In this document: piece after piece, positions 21,915 to 31,910 of the stretch
Numbering within the stretch: the stretch's first letter is position 1
How the letters are laid out: each line of letters opens with the position of its first letter
Origin: Aquabacterium lacunae
Lineage (GTDB): Bacteria; Pseudomonadota; Gammaproteobacteria; Burkholderiales; Burkholderiaceae_C
DNA length: 64,000 nucleotides
Assembly: GCF_004310865.1 (NCBI RefSeq)
Contig: NZ_SIXI01000001.1
Span: forward strand, 186,001-250,000
Direction of reading: 5' to 3'
Notes under the pieces: generated by a model
What the model was told of the DNA's origin: nothing
The model's input: only the letters and a program-made list of their open reading frames with translations
Databases searched by the model: none
Position numbers and translations under genes: made by a program

Positions 21915-23172
21915 CATCGTGGTGCCCTTTGGATGGAAGCAAACCAGCCTAGCGGCGCTCGCCAGCTACGTGAACGGCTTCGCCTTCAATGATCAGTTCT
22001 GGTCGGAAGAGGGATTGCCAATCGTTCGAATCGCGCAGATCACGGGCTCTCAACCTGTGGTGGACAGATTCGATGGTCAGCTTCCCAGTCATTACCGACT
22101 CGATGATGGCGATTTGATTTTTTCGTGGAGTGGGACTCTCGCCGTTGTCCGTTGGTCCGGTGGTGCAGCTTGGTTGAATCAGCATTTGTTCAAGGTCGAG
22201 CCAAAAGCCGACGTTCACGGCAATCTGCTCTTCCACTTGCTACAGCGCTCTGTCGCTGAGATGGATAAACGCGCTCATGGCAGCACGATGAAACACATCA
22301 AGCGCGGCGAGTTGGCAGAGTACGAGGTATTGCTGCCAACAGACCTGAAAGAGCAAGGCGCGCTGACCGAAGTCCTCGACACCCTCGACACCACCATCCG
22401 CCAGACTGAGGCCATCATCGCCAAGCTCAAGCAGGTCAAGCAAGGCCTGCTGCACGACCTGCTGACCCGAGGCATCGACGCCAACGGCGAACTGCGCCCA
22501 CCGCAAAGCGAAGCGCCTCGGAAGTGGCGAATCGAACGCATGGGCACCCTGATGGAAGGTGCGCCACGGAATGGCATCTACAAACCCGCAAGTGACATTG
22601 GGGCTGGCACCCTGCTTATCGGGCAAACCGCTTTCACTCCTTCGGGTTCAGTCGATGCGAGCTTGGCAAGGCGTACGCATCTGACCAAGGCAGAGCAAGA
22701 GATGTTTAGCCTTCGGCGCGAAGATCTGTTGGTGTCGCGTGTCTTCGCAACTCGGGAAGGCATCGGGCAACCTGTGCTTGTTCCCGATTTTGGAGAGCCC
22801 GCGGTGTTCGAGTCCAACATGATGCGCGTCAGGTGCCGCGCGGACTTGATCCGCGCTCCATATCTGTTCCATTGGTTAAAGCACCGAACTTCCAGGGCGT
22901 GGTTGATGTCCCGTGCGTTTGCATCCAATCAGGCCAGCATCAACCGTGAGACCTTGTGCGGACTGCCCGTGCATCTGCCGCCAGTGCATGAACAAGATCA
23001 GATCCTGTCGATCATCTCTGCGCAGGATGCTAGGTTGGGGTGCGAGGTTGATGAAATGATCAAATTGAAGCAACTCAAATCCGGCCTCATGGACGACCTC
23101 CTCACCGGCCGCGTGCGCGTCACCCCCTTGCTCCAAGACCATGGACAATCTCACCCAGAAGGGATGGCCTGA
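21907..23172 (+). CDS. hsdS: Type I restriction-modification system, specificity subunit
   Basis: 421 aa with the normal two-half architecture. Target-recognition domain 1 spans about 1-150, followed by a conserved helix ending [17 protein letters not shown]. Domain 2 spans about 205-375, followed by the repeated helix [17 protein letters not shown]. The two helix repeats are the circular symmetry that lets HsdS contact two HsdM. The recognition domains have visibly lower GC than the flanking genes, as expected for fast-exchanging specificity modules. The ATG at 21907 lies inside the hsdM 3' end. Confidence 0.93.
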
Positions 23173-23174
23173 CC

Positions 23175-25031
23175 ATGCGCCTGTTGCACTATCTTGAAAT
23201 CGAGAACTTCAAACGCTTCGGCGCCAAACAGCGAATTGAGTTGGATCATCCTGGTGTTCTGATCGGCCCCAACAACTGCGGTAAAACCAGCGCCATCCAG
23301 GCCCTGGCCTTGTGGTCGCAAGCGGTGCGCACCTGGTACGACGCGCGCAAGGCATCGTCTGCCAAAGAGCGCACGGCCACGTCCATCAACCGCCTGAACA
23401 TCGTGGCCGTGCCGGTGCAGCGCACGCGCTTTTTCTGGCACAACACCCATGTGCGCAAGGGCAACAAGGACATCCCGCTCACCATCACCGTGGGCGTCGA
23501 GTTCAAGGGGCAGATCAAACCGCTGCCCATGCGCTTTCGCAACCAGGGCGATGAGTTGGTGTACTGCACCCCCGAGGGTGATGCCGCCGCAGACCTGGAG
23601 CTGATCGCCCACGCTGCGTCGTTGCGGGTGGAGTTGCTCTACCCCATGTCGGGGCTGGACACCGAAGAGCCCATCTTGCAGCCGGGGCGCGTGGACGTGC
23701 TGCTGGGCCAGGGCCGCACGGCCGACGTGCTGCGCAACCTGTGCCTGTCGGTGGCCAGGTCATCTGAAGACGACTGGAAGCGCATCGTCTCGCTCATGCA
23801 GCGCTTGTTCAATGTGGTACTGGATGCGCCCCAAGAGACCGCACGGGGCGGCATCGCTTTGCAGTACCGGCAGCCGGGGGTGAAAGAGGCCCTGGATGTG
23901 TCTTCAGCCGGGCGGGGCTTCTTGCAGATGCTGCTGGTGTTTGCCTACCTCTACTCGCACAAGCGCAGCGTGCTGCTGGTGGACGAGCCCGATGCACACC
24001 TGGAGATCTTGCGCCAAAAGCAGGTGTACGTGCTGCTGCGTGACATTGCCAGCGAAAACCAGTCGCAGGTGATCATGGTGACGCACTCCGAGGTGATCCT
24101 GGATGAAGCGCTGGACAACAACCTCACCTTGCTGCTGGAGGGAAAGACAGACAACCTGGCGAAAAAGCAGGACATCCGCAACAGCCTCAAACACTTTGGC
24201 GCCGAGCATTACGTGAAGGCCCGCGAGCGTGGCTATGTGCTTTATGTGGAAGGCGGCACAGACCTGGACATGCTGCGCGCGCTGGCCCAACGCTTGAACC
24301 ACCCGGTGAGCGCCATCTGGGACGAACGCATCAACTCGTTTTACGTGCAGAACAACTACCCTCTGCAAGATGCGCAAGCCGAGCTGGAGCGGGTGGAAGG
24401 CGGCTTTGGCGTGACGCCACGCGAGCACTTCAATGGCTTGCGCAACTTGCTGCCTGAGCTGAAGGGCCTGGCCATTCTGGACAACGACGGGCAGAACCGG
24501 CAAGACCGCGACGAGGGGGCACTCAAGCTGCGCTATTGGAAGCGCTACGAGGCCGAGAACTACTTCGTGACGCCCGAGGTGCTGCGCCACTATGCGCTCA
24601 GCCAGTATCCGGTGGACGACCTGTTTTCAGCCCAGGCCCACACTGCGGTGGACGAGGCACTGTCGGAGGTGTTGACCGAGATGGTGTTCGATGGCAATGC
24701 CGATGATTTCCGACTGTGGAGCGACTCACCCACCGATGCCGCCCGCCTGGTGTGGGAGGCCAAGACTGAGCGACGCAAGCTCAGTGCCGTTGCAGAGGAG
24801 TTCTTCCGCCGGCTGGCGCACAAGCTGAGCGTGACCATGCTGCTCAAAAAGGGCGAGTTGCATGCCTTGGTGTCTGGTGCTGTGTTGACCCCGGCTGCTG
24901 AGGCAGAGGTACGCGCCAAGCTCGATTTGTTGGTGGAGGTTTTTCAGCTGGCGCAGGCTCACGGTGAGCAGGAGCTTCCACTGGCTGGCCAAGAAGGCCA
25001 TGAGTCCGAACAGCCAGATTCATTGCCCTGA
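23175..25031 (+). CDS. OLD-family ATPase/TOPRIM nuclease
   Basis: 618 aa. An ABC/SMC-type ATPase domain has Walker A GPNNCGKTS (31-39), signature SSAGRG (243-248), Walker B LLVDEPDAH (267-275) and switch THSE (303-306). A C-terminal TOPRIM nuclease domain follows, with Glu359 (YVEGGTD), the DxD pair Asp436/Asp438 (ILDNDG) and EAENYF (459-464). This is the architecture of overcoming-lysogenization-defect nucleases such as P2 Old and GajA. No UvrD/GajB partner follows, so it is not a Gabija pair. It lies 2 nt after hsdS and ends 1 nt before the next ATG, so it is read with the restriction operon. Confidence 0.85.
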   Translation: MRLLHYLEIENFKRFGAKQRIELDHPGVLIGPNNCGKTSAIQALALWSQAVRTWYDARKASSAKERTATSINRLNIVAVPVQRTRFFWHNTHVRKGNKDIPLTITVGVEFKGQIKPLPMRFRNQGDELVYCTPEGDAAADLELIAHAASLRVELLYPMSGLDTEEPILQPGRVDVLLGQGRTADVLRNLCLSVARSSEDDWKRIVSLMQRLFNVVLDAPQETARGGIALQYRQPGVKEALDVSSAGRGFLQMLLVFAYLYSHKRSVLLVDEPDAHLEILRQKQVYVLLRDIASENQSQVIMVTHSEVILDEALDNNLTLLLEGKTDNLAKKQDIRNSLKHFGAEHYVKARERGYVLYVEGGTDLDMLRALAQRLNHPVSAIWDERINSFYVQNNYPLQDAQAELERVEGGFGVTPREHFNGLRNLLPELKGLAILDNDGQNRQDRDEGALKLRYWKRYEAENYFVTPEVLRHYALSQYPVDDLFSAQAHTAVDEALSEVLTEMVFDGNADDFRLWSDSPTDAARLVWEAKTERRKLSAVAEEFFRRLAHKLSVTMLLKKGELHALVSGAVLTPAAEAEVRAKLDLLVEVFQLAQAHGEQELPLAGQEGHESEQPDSLP

Positions 25032-25032
25032 G

Positions 25033-25746
25033 ATGCCGCCCCGCGAATCACTCACCACCGCCCCCCGCCCGCGCAACCGCACCCTGGCCGACGCCATGAA
25101 GCGCGTGGGCATGGTGGAGCGCTCTGGCCGGGGCGTGGACAAGATCTACCGGGGCATGCTGCGCTTTGGCCGACCCGAGCCAGACTACCGCCGCACCGAT
25201 GTGTACAGCGTGGTGCTCCAGCTGGCCACGGTCGATGCCGACGAGGCCTTCCTGAAACTGGTGATCGAACAAGAGAGCAAGCGCGGCCAAGAGCTGCCCA
25301 TCGACAGCCTGATCGCCCTGGCCGCCCTGCGCGAGCTCAAGCGCTTGAGCACCGAAAAGCTGGCCACCCACTTCCAGCGCGAAGCCGCCCAGGCCAAGCG
25401 CACCCTGGAGGCCCTGGTCGAGATGGGCCTGGTGCAGGCCCACGGTAACGCCCGGGGCCGCAGCTACACCCTGACGGCTGGCGTGTACCAGCTTGACGGC
25501 GAAAAGGCTGCCTACACGCGCCAGGTGGGCTTCAGTGCCTTGCAGCATGAGCAGCTGGTGCTGAGCTATGTGCGGCAGCATGGGCGGATCGCCCGGGCCG
25601 ACGTGGCGGACCTGTGCCGCCTGTCGCCAGACCAATCGGCCAAGCTGCTCAAAAAACTGAAGGAACAGGGCTTGCTGCAGCAACACGGCGAACGCCGGTG
25701 GGCCACGTACACCTTCATCTCTATGAGACTTTATGGGTTTCTATGA
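25033..25746 (+). pseudogene. C-terminal part of an AlbA_2/HATPase_c_4 (RecG-like) protein, 5' truncated
   Basis: 237 aa, intact from an ATG at 25033, but it starts in the middle of a known architecture. TTAPRPRNRTLADAMKRVG, then MVERSGRGVDKIYRGMLRFG and RPEPDY, is the end of the ATPase-like module in COG2865 proteins, which normally follows ~300 residues of AlbA_2 and HATPase sequence. After it come two winged-helix-like segments (STEKLATHFQREAAQAKRTL; RIARADVADLCRLSPDQSAK). The N-terminal module is absent and its place is taken by the OLD gene. It may still be made as a small DNA-binding protein, coupled to the preceding stop. Confidence 0.65.
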
Positions 25747-25827
25747 GCCGCTATGAGCCTGTTTGGGCGCTCAATGCCCATATCATCTCAATGGAATCAA
25801 TGACTTAACAAGCAGGCTGGGAGGCCT

Positions 25828-28800
25828 ATGGGCTGGGAATTGGATGAAGTCGAACGGCCCTTGGTCGAGCAACTGGTCAAGCAGGGTTGGCAGCATGTGG
25901 CCGGCACGCTGGACGACCCGGCCCGCACCGAGCGCGCCGCCTTCTCTGAGGTGGTGCAAGAGGCCGTGCTGCGCCGCCAGCTCCGTGCCCTGAACCTGCA
26001 CGACGGCCAGCCCTGGCTGGACGCCGAGCGCATCACCCAGGCCGTGGGCGCCCTCACCCGCATCCCCGCCCACAAGCTGATGGAGGCCAACCGCGCCGCC
26101 ACCGAGTTGCTGCTGGGCGGCATCACGGTGGAGGGCCTGCCCGGTTGGGACGGCGGCCGCCACCAGACCATTCACTTCATCGACTGGGCCCACCCCGAGC
26201 GCAACACCTTCACAGTCATCAACCAGTACCGGGTCGATTGCCCGCCGGGCTTCAACCGGGGCAAGGCCTTCATCGTGCCCGACCTGGTGCTGCTGGTGAA
26301 TGGCATCCCCCTGGTGGTGATCGAATGCAAGAGCCCCTCGGTGCCCGAGCCCCTGGCCGAGGCAGTGGACCAGCTGCGCCGCTACAGCAACCAGCGCAAG
26401 GCCAGCGGCGAGGTGGCCGACCACGAGGGCAACGAGCCCCTGTTCCACACCACGCAACTGCTGGTGGCCACCAGCTTCGATGAGGCACGTGTGGGCTCAG
26501 TGGGCGCCACCTTCAAACACTACGCCGCCTGGAAGACGGTGGCGCCCTTGACCGAAGAGGCCGTGTGCCAACAGTTGGGCAAGGCCAAGCTCTCAGAACA
26601 AGAGCGCCTGGTGGCGGGCCTTTTCACCCCCAGCCACCTGCTGGACGTGCTGCGCCACTTCACCCTCTTCATGAACGCCGACGGTGCCACCGTCAAGGCC
26701 GTGTGCCGCTACCAGCAATACCGGGCCGTGAGCCGCGCCATTGAGCGCCTGCGGACCGGCAAGACCCGCCTGCAAGATGGCGAGCACGACCGGCGCGGCG
26801 GCATCGTCTGGCACACCCAGGGCTCGGGCAAGAGCCTGACCATGGTGTTCCTGATTCGCAAGCTGCGCACAGACCCCGTGCTGCGCCGCTTCAAGGTGGT
26901 GGTGGTGACCGACCGCACCGACCTGGAAAAGCAGCTCTCTGAAACGGCCGTGCTCACGGGCGAAAGCGTGGAGCGCGCCACCACGGCCGACAAGCTCAAG
27001 GCCATGCTGCGCATCAAGGGCCCTGGCCTGCTGTTCGGCATGATCCAGAAGCAGCGCACGGGCGACGCCGTGGGCGAGGCAGGCCTCACCGCTGCCGACC
27101 TGCCCCAGCGCGGCGCCCCGATCCGCACCAGTGAACCTGAGATGGCCGAGGTGCTCAACGAAGACGACACCATCCTGGTGCTGGTGGACGAAGCCCACCG
27201 CGGCCAGTCGGGTGACCTGCATGCCGCCCTGCAAGTGGGCCTGCCCAACTGCGCCCGCATTGGCTTCACTGGCACGCCCATCCTGATGGGCGACAAAAAG
27301 CGCACGCACGAAGTGTTTGGCGAGTTCATTGACCGCTACACCATCCGCGAGGCCGAAGCAGACGGCGCCATCGTGCCCATCTTGTACGAAGGCCGCACAG
27401 CCCAAGGCGCCATCAAGGACGACGCCAACCTCGACGAACTGTTTGAAGACCTCTTCCGGGATCACACGCCCGAAGAGCTAGAGGCCATCCGCAAGAAGTA
27501 CGCCACCAAGGGCCAGATCTTCGAGGCGCCTGACCTGATCCGTGACAAGGCGCGTGACATGCTGCGCCACTACGTCACCCACATCCTGCCCAACGGCTTC
27601 AAGGCCCAGGTGGTGGCCTACAGCCGCTTGGCTGTGGTGCGCTACCTGGATGCATTGAAGGAGGCCCGTGACGCGCTGGTCACTGAGGCCGAAGCACTGA
27701 GCGGCCAAGACAAGGCCATGAGCGACGAAGCCTTGTGCACCCGCCCCGCTGCCGTGCAGGCGCAGGTTCAGGCGTGGCGGCACATCGCCACCCTGCGTGC
27801 CATGGAGTTTGCGCCCGTCATTTCTGGCGGCAACAACGACGACCCAGCCTGGAAGACATGGACCGACAGCGCAACTCACGAGCACAGCATCAAGCGCTTC
27901 AAAAAGCCAAGCGACCCGCTGGCCTTCCTGATCGTCAAATCGATGCTGCTGACAGGCTTTGATGCGCCCATTGAGGGCGTGATGTACCTGGACCGCCCCA
28001 TTCGCGAGGCCGAGCTGCTGCAGACCATCGCCCGCGTGAACCGCACGGGCCACGGCAAGAAGTTCGGCATCGTGGTCGATTACTACGGCCTGGCCTATCA
28101 CCTCAAGCAAGCCTTGAGCGTGTATGCCGACGAAGACATCGACGGCGCGCTACAAAGCCTGAAAGACGAGATCCCGGTGCTGCGCGACCGCCACCTGCGG
28201 GTGGTGGACCTGTTCCGCAGCCGGGGCGTGGAATCTTTGTCGGACATTGAAGCCTGTGTGGAGCTGCTGGGCAGTGAGCGCCTGCGCGCCGAGTTTGGCG
28301 TGAAGCTCAAGGGCTTCCTGAACCTGCTCGATGTGGTCTTGCCACGTCCAGAGGGCCTGCCCTTTGCCGCTGATGCCAAGCTGCTGGCCTTCATCTACGC
28401 CCGCGCCCGCAACCGCTACCGAGACACCCAGGTGCTGGGCAAAGATGTCGGCGCCAAGGTGCGTAAACTGATCGACGACCATGTGATCTCGATGGGCGTG
28501 AACCCCAAGATCCCACCCGTGTCGCTGACCGATGCAGACTTTGGCGCCCAGGTCTCCCGCGAGCCCAACGACCGCGCCAAGGCCTCCGAGATGGAGCACG
28601 CCATCCGCGCCCACATCCGCGAGCACATCGACCAAGACCCGGTGGCCTACCGCAAGCTCAGCGAGCGCCTGAAGGACCTGCTCGACAAACTGGGCGAAGA
28701 GTGGGACGAGCTGGTGAAAGCCTTGACCAGCATGGTGCAAGACATCAAGCAAGGCCATGTCACCCAAGACGATCGGCTGCCAGAGGTGCCTGAGCATTAC

Positions 28801-29091
28801 GGTCCCTTCCTGCGTTTGATCTTGGACACGGCAGTGGGCGAAGGCAGTATCACCGAGGCTGAGCGGCAAAAGTTGGTGGGCCTGACAGTGGAGGTGGTCG
28901 ACACCATCGCGGCCGAGCTGGTGCCCAACTTCTGGCGTCCCAACCGCCAACCTGCACAAGATGCGCTGGCCACTTCGGTGTTTGAGCGCTTGATGCACTC
29001 ACGCCTGCTGCCTGCGCCCGAGCTGGACGCCCTGGTGGACAAGCTGATGGCCCTGGCCAGAGCCAACCATGACAGGCTGCTGCAAGCATGA
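25828..29091 (+). CDS. hsdR: Type I restriction-modification system, restriction subunit
   Basis: 1087 aa ATP-dependent translocase and endonuclease. The nuclease motif is PDLVLLVNGIPLVVIECKSP, with Asp152 and Glu166-Cys-Lys168. The SF2 motor has Walker A QGSGKS (331-336), DEAH (454-457) and FTGTP (near 480). The C-terminal helical region that docks on HsdM is full length. GGGAGG lies 3 nt before the start. The frame appears intact. It overlaps the following metallopeptidase gene by 4 nt (ATGA), indicating coupling. Confidence 0.95.
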   Translation: MGWELDEVERPLVEQLVKQGWQHVAGTLDDPARTERAAFSEVVQEAVLRRQLRALNLHDGQPWLDAERITQAVGALTRIPAHKLMEANRAATELLLGGITVEGLPGWDGGRHQTIHFIDWAHPERNTFTVINQYRVDCPPGFNRGKAFIVPDLVLLVNGIPLVVIECKSPSVPEPLAEAVDQLRRYSNQRKASGEVADHEGNEPLFHTTQLLVATSFDEARVGSVGATFKHYAAWKTVAPLTEEAVCQQLGKAKLSEQERLVAGLFTPSHLLDVLRHFTLFMNADGATVKAVCRYQQYRAVSRAIERLRTGKTRLQDGEHDRRGGIVWHTQGSGKSLTMVFLIRKLRTDPVLRRFKVVVVTDRTDLEKQLSETAVLTGESVERATTADKLKAMLRIKGPGLLFGMIQKQRTGDAVGEAGLTAADLPQRGAPIRTSEPEMAEVLNEDDTILVLVDEAHRGQSGDLHAALQVGLPNCARIGFTGTPILMGDKKRTHEVFGEFIDRYTIREAEADGAIVPILYEGRTAQGAIKDDANLDELFEDLFRDHTPEELEAIRKKYATKGQIFEAPDLIRDKARDMLRHYVTHILPNGFKAQVVAYSRLAVVRYLDALKEARDALVTEAEALSGQDKAMSDEALCTRPAAVQAQVQAWRHIATLRAMEFAPVISGGNNDDPAWKTWTDSATHEHSIKRFKKPSDPLAFLIVKSMLLTGFDAPIEGVMYLDRPIREAELLQTIARVNRTGHGKKFGIVVDYYGLAYHLKQALSVYADEDIDGALQSLKDEIPVLRDRHLRVVDLFRSRGVESLSDIEACVELLGSERLRAEFGVKLKGFLNLLDVVLPRPEGLPFAADAKLLAFIYARARNRYRDTQVLGKDVGAKVRKLIDDHVISMGVNPKIPPVSLTDADFGAQVSREPNDRAKASEMEHAIRAHIREHIDQDPVAYRKLSERLKDLLDKLGEEWDELVKALTSMVQDIKQGHVTQDDRLPEVPEHYGPFLRLILDTAVGEGSITEAERQKLVGLTVEVVDTIAAELVPNFWRPNRQPAQDALATSVFERLMHSRLLPAPELDALVDKLMALARANHDRLLQA

Positions 29092-29789
29092 ACACCTTGG
29101 TGGCTGACGACTTGACCTTTGACGTGAGGCTCAGTGCCGCCAGGCGCACCCTGGGCATCACCGTGGGGCGCATGGGCGACCTGGTGCTGTCATGCCCGCC
29201 TGGTGTGCCAGAGGCGCAGCTGCGCGACTTCGTGATGCGCAAACGGGCCTGGGTCTACAAGCAACTGGCCAGGAAAGAAGCCTTGCAGCATGTGGTGCCT
29301 CGCAAGGTGTTTGTGGACGGCGAAGGCCTCACCTACCTGGGCAGAACCTACCGCCTGCGCCTGATCGATGGCCCAGCCGGCCCAGTCAAGCTGACCGGGG
29401 GAAGATTCGTGATGCCCAAGGCCACGGCCATTGAGGGCAGCACGCACATGGTTCGCTGGTACAGCGAGCGCGCCAAGCCCTGGCTGGAAAGCAAAGTCAT
29501 TGCCTTTGCCGACCGCATGGAAGCCCACCCCTCAGGCTTGAATGTGCAAGATCTGGGCTATCGCTGGGGCTCATGCGGCAAGGGCGCGCGCCTGTACTTC
29601 CACTGGAAGACGATCTTGTTGCCTGCGCGAATCGCCGAATACGTGGTGGTGCACGAGTTGGCCCACCTGCATGAACCCCATCACACGCCAGAGTTCTGGC
29701 AGAGGGTGGAGCGCGCCATGCCGGACTACACGCGCCGCAAGGCCTGGCTGGCTGAACATGGCATGAGCGTTGAGGGTTTGCAGGGCTGA
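29088..29789 (+). CDS. YgjP-like zinc metallopeptidase (M48/DUF45)
   Basis: 233 aa. The zinc-binding HELAH lies at 189-193 with a following His at 198-199 (EPHHTPEFW). The family motif RWGSCG (159-164) and the basic N-terminal domain (LRDFVMRKRAWVYKQL) are also present. Genes of this family are frequently the last gene of type I restriction operons, but their role there is not established as far as I know. Cotranslation with hsdR is implied by the ATGA overlap. A terminator follows at 29854. Confidence 0.85.
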   Translation: MNTLVADDLTFDVRLSAARRTLGITVGRMGDLVLSCPPGVPEAQLRDFVMRKRAWVYKQLARKEALQHVVPRKVFVDGEGLTYLGRTYRLRLIDGPAGPVKLTGGRFVMPKATAIEGSTHMVRWYSERAKPWLESKVIAFADRMEAHPSGLNVQDLGYRWGSCGKGARLYFHWKTILLPARIAEYVVVHELAHLHEPHHTPEFWQRVERAMPDYTRRKAWLAEHGMSVEGLQG

Positions 29790-29853
29790 GCCCAAGTGTT
29801 TTCACAATGACGGGCCGGATGATGGGCGGCCGTATTTCAGGCACACCAAAAGC

Positions 29854-29890
29854 AAAAAACCCCAAGCGAAACAATCACTTGGGGTTTTTT
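29854..29890. terminator. Bidirectional intrinsic terminator
   Basis: AAAAAACCCCAAG (29854-29866) and CTTGGGGTTTTTT (29878-29890) are perfect 13-nt complements with an 11-nt loop. It ends the restriction operon on the plus strand and tRNA-Ser on the minus strand, and marks the right edge of the island. Confidence 0.88.
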
Positions 29891-29905
29891 GACGAATCAG
29901 AATTT

Positions 29906-29996
29906 TGGCGGAGAGAGCGGGATTCGAACCCGCGGTGGGCTATTAACCCACACACGCTTTCCAGGCGTGCGACTTAAACCACTCATCCATCTCTCC
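29906..29996 (-). tRNA. tRNA-Ser(GGA)
   Basis: A 91-nt class II tRNA with encoded CCA. The acceptor is GGAGAGA/TCTCTCC with discriminator G. The anticodon stem CACGC/GCGTG encloses CTGGAAA, giving anticodon GGA. The variable arm is long. A -10-like TATAGT lies 12 nt upstream (30008-30013). Its 3' end faces the restriction island. Confidence 0.95.
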
Positions 29997-30048
29997 GGAA
30001 GCCCGAGACTATAACACGAATCGGGCTTTTCAATGCCGCAGCAAGTGC

Positions 30049-31179
30049 TCAGTTCAGCGCCACGCGCTTGCCACCCTTGTACACGTACAGGGTCATGGCC
30101 GGGCTCACCAGTTCGCCGTTGGGCTCGAACTTCACCTTGGCGGTCACACCCTGGTAATCGGTCGATGCCAGCTTGGCCGCGTACACCTTCGGGTCGGTCG
30201 AGTTGGCGCGCTTCATGGCGTCCACCAGCACCATGGTGGCATCGTAGGTGTAAGGCGAATAGACCTGGAACTGCCCCGGGAACTTGGCGTCGTAACGGCC
30301 GCGCCAGGCTTTGCCCTGGGCCAGCTTGTCGAGCGAGGCGCCACCCACGGCACACACCACATTGCCCAGGGTGCGCGCACCGCTGGACAGCTCGGACAGC
30401 TTCTCGGTGCAGATGCCGTCACCGCCGAACACGTAGACCTTGCTCATGCCGAGCTGCTGCATCTGCCGCAGCATGGGGCCAGCTTGCGGGTCCATGCCAC
30501 CGAAGAAGATGCCATCAGGTTTCTTCGACTTGATGGCGGTCAGGATGGCCGAGAAATCAACGGCCTTGTCGTTGGTGAACTGCTCGCTGACCACTTCCAT
30601 GCCCAACTGGCGAGCGGTCTTGGTGAAGACCTCGGCCACGCCTTTGCCATAGGCCGTGCGGTCGTCGATGATGGCAACCTTCTTGAGCTTGAGCACATTC
30701 TTGGCATGCTGGGCCAGGCCCGCACCCAGGGCGTTGTCGTTGGCCAGCAGACGGAACACGTTCTTGTAACCCAGGGCCGTGAGCTGCGGGTTGGTGGCCG
30801 AGGGCGTGACCATGGGCAGGCCGCAACCGTCGTACACCTTGGCCGCCGGGATGGTGGTGCCCGAGTTCAGGTGCCCCACCACGCCGTTGACCTTGCTGTC
30901 ACACAGCTTCTGGGCAGCGGCGGTGCCCTGCTTGGGGTCGGCCGCGTCGTCTTCGGCCACCAGCTCGAAGCGCACCTTGTTGCCACCGATCTTCACCCCC
31001 TGGGCATTGAGCTCGTCGACGGCCAGGCGGGCGCCGTTTTCGTTGTCTCGGCCGTAGTGGGCCTGAGGGCCGGACACCGGCGCCACATGGCCGATCTTGA
31101 CGACCACATCGGCGGCCACGGCGGGCAGGCTGGATGCGACGGCCAGGGCCACCAGACTCCAGGCGGGGTTGAATTGCAT
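30049..31179 (-). CDS. Branched-chain amino acid ABC transporter substrate-binding protein (LivK-like)
   Basis: 376 aa periplasmic type I binding protein. A Sec signal peptide ends at PAVAA, and the mature protein starts VVVKIGHVAPVSGPQAHYG. The Leu/Ile/Val-binding fold is continuous. The frame is open to 31212, but AGGAG with a 5-nt spacer precedes the ATG at 31177-31179. No permease or ATPase genes are adjacent, so this is an orphan receptor whose ligand cannot be read from the sequence. Confidence 0.9.
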   Translation of the reverse strand: MQFNPAWSLVALAVASSLPAVAADVVVKIGHVAPVSGPQAHYGRDNENGARLAVDELNAQGVKIGGNKVRFELVAEDDAADPKQGTAAAQKLCDSKVNGVVGHLNSGTTIPAAKVYDGCGLPMVTPSATNPQLTALGYKNVFRLLANDNALGAGLAQHAKNVLKLKKVAIIDDRTAYGKGVAEVFTKTARQLGMEVVSEQFTNDKAVDFSAILTAIKSKKPDGIFFGGMDPQAGPMLRQMQQLGMSKVYVFGGDGICTEKLSELSSGARTLGNVVCAVGGASLDKLAQGKAWRGRYDAKFPGQFQVYSPYTYDATMVLVDAMKRANSTDPKVYAAKLASTDYQGVTAKVKFEPNGELVSPAMTLYVYKGGKRVALN

Positions 31180-31208
31180 GTCGACTCCTGTGTGTGAGGG
31201 GAAAAGAT

Positions 31209-31910
31209 TCATTGACCCTGGCGGCTGCGCTGGCGGGCCACCTCCTGGGCCACGGCACGCGCCACCACGTCTTTCATGGTTTTGCTGAGCTCTTGCCGCA
31301 ATTCGCGTACCAGCAGTTCGGTGGTGCGGGCCAGCACAGGTGCCATGGCCTCGCGCAGCCGGTACTCGAGCATGCCGTCGATCTGACGCTGCAGATCGGC
31401 GTGCACGCGCTGCACGATCTGGGCCTCGTCGATGGCCAGACCACGCACATCGGACGCGGGCCGCGCACCGGCAAGCGCGGCGGACGGCAGGGGTGAAGGC
31501 ATCGCAGGCGAAGTGCTCGCAGACGGCACCAGACCGGCGTCCGGAGGCGTCAGCGCAGATGGACGCAGAACCGCACGCGGCAGCACCGCGCGGTCTTGCT
31601 CGGAAAGCACCGGCGCACTGGCCGCTTCATGGCCCTGCGCAAGGGGCTGCATGTCATCGGCCTGCGCGGCGCGCGGCGTGTCCGGCGCAGGCGTCAGCAC
31701 AGCGTCTGCCAGCACCAGGTCGGGCACATCGATGCGGCCCACCGACTCCACCACCGCGCCATCCGCCAGGGCCGGCTCGGCCTCAGTTTGGGGCAATGCC
31801 AGATCCACCGTCGGTTCAGGCAAAGGTTGCGGCTGCACCTCGATGACCTCGGTGAGGGTGGGCACGTGGCGCGCCACAGTGGGGGCGGCAGGTCGGGGCG
31901 GGAAACTCAT
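31209..31910 (-). CDS. Pro/Ala-rich hypothetical protein, DUF2486-like position
   Basis: 233 aa. Residues 1-160 are a low-complexity Pro/Ala/Val/Asp-rich region. Residues ~165-230 are a highly charged amphipathic helix (QRQIDGMLEYRLREAMAPVL; ELRQELSKTMKDVVARAV). There is no signal peptide or membrane helix. Its start overlaps the holC stop by 4 nt. In Burkholderiales a DUF2486-type protein often sits next to holC, and I suspect this is that family, on position and composition only. No function is known to me. Confidence 0.7.
   Translation of the reverse strand: MSFPPRPAAPTVARHVPTLTEVIEVQPQPLPEPTVDLALPQTEAEPALADGAVVESVGRIDVPDLVLADAVLTPAPDTPRAAQADDMQPLAQGHEAASAPVLSEQDRAVLPRAVLRPSALTPPDAGLVPSASTSPAMPSPLPSAALAGARPASDVRGLAIDEAQIVQRVHADLQRQIDGMLEYRLREAMAPVLARTTELLVRELRQELSKTMKDVVARAVAQEVARQRSRQGQ

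Noticed and set aside
23175-25031. Gabija or PARIS defence system
   Set aside because: The OLD-type protein has no UvrD-like GajB or AriA/AriB-type partner next to it; the neighbours are type I RM genes.
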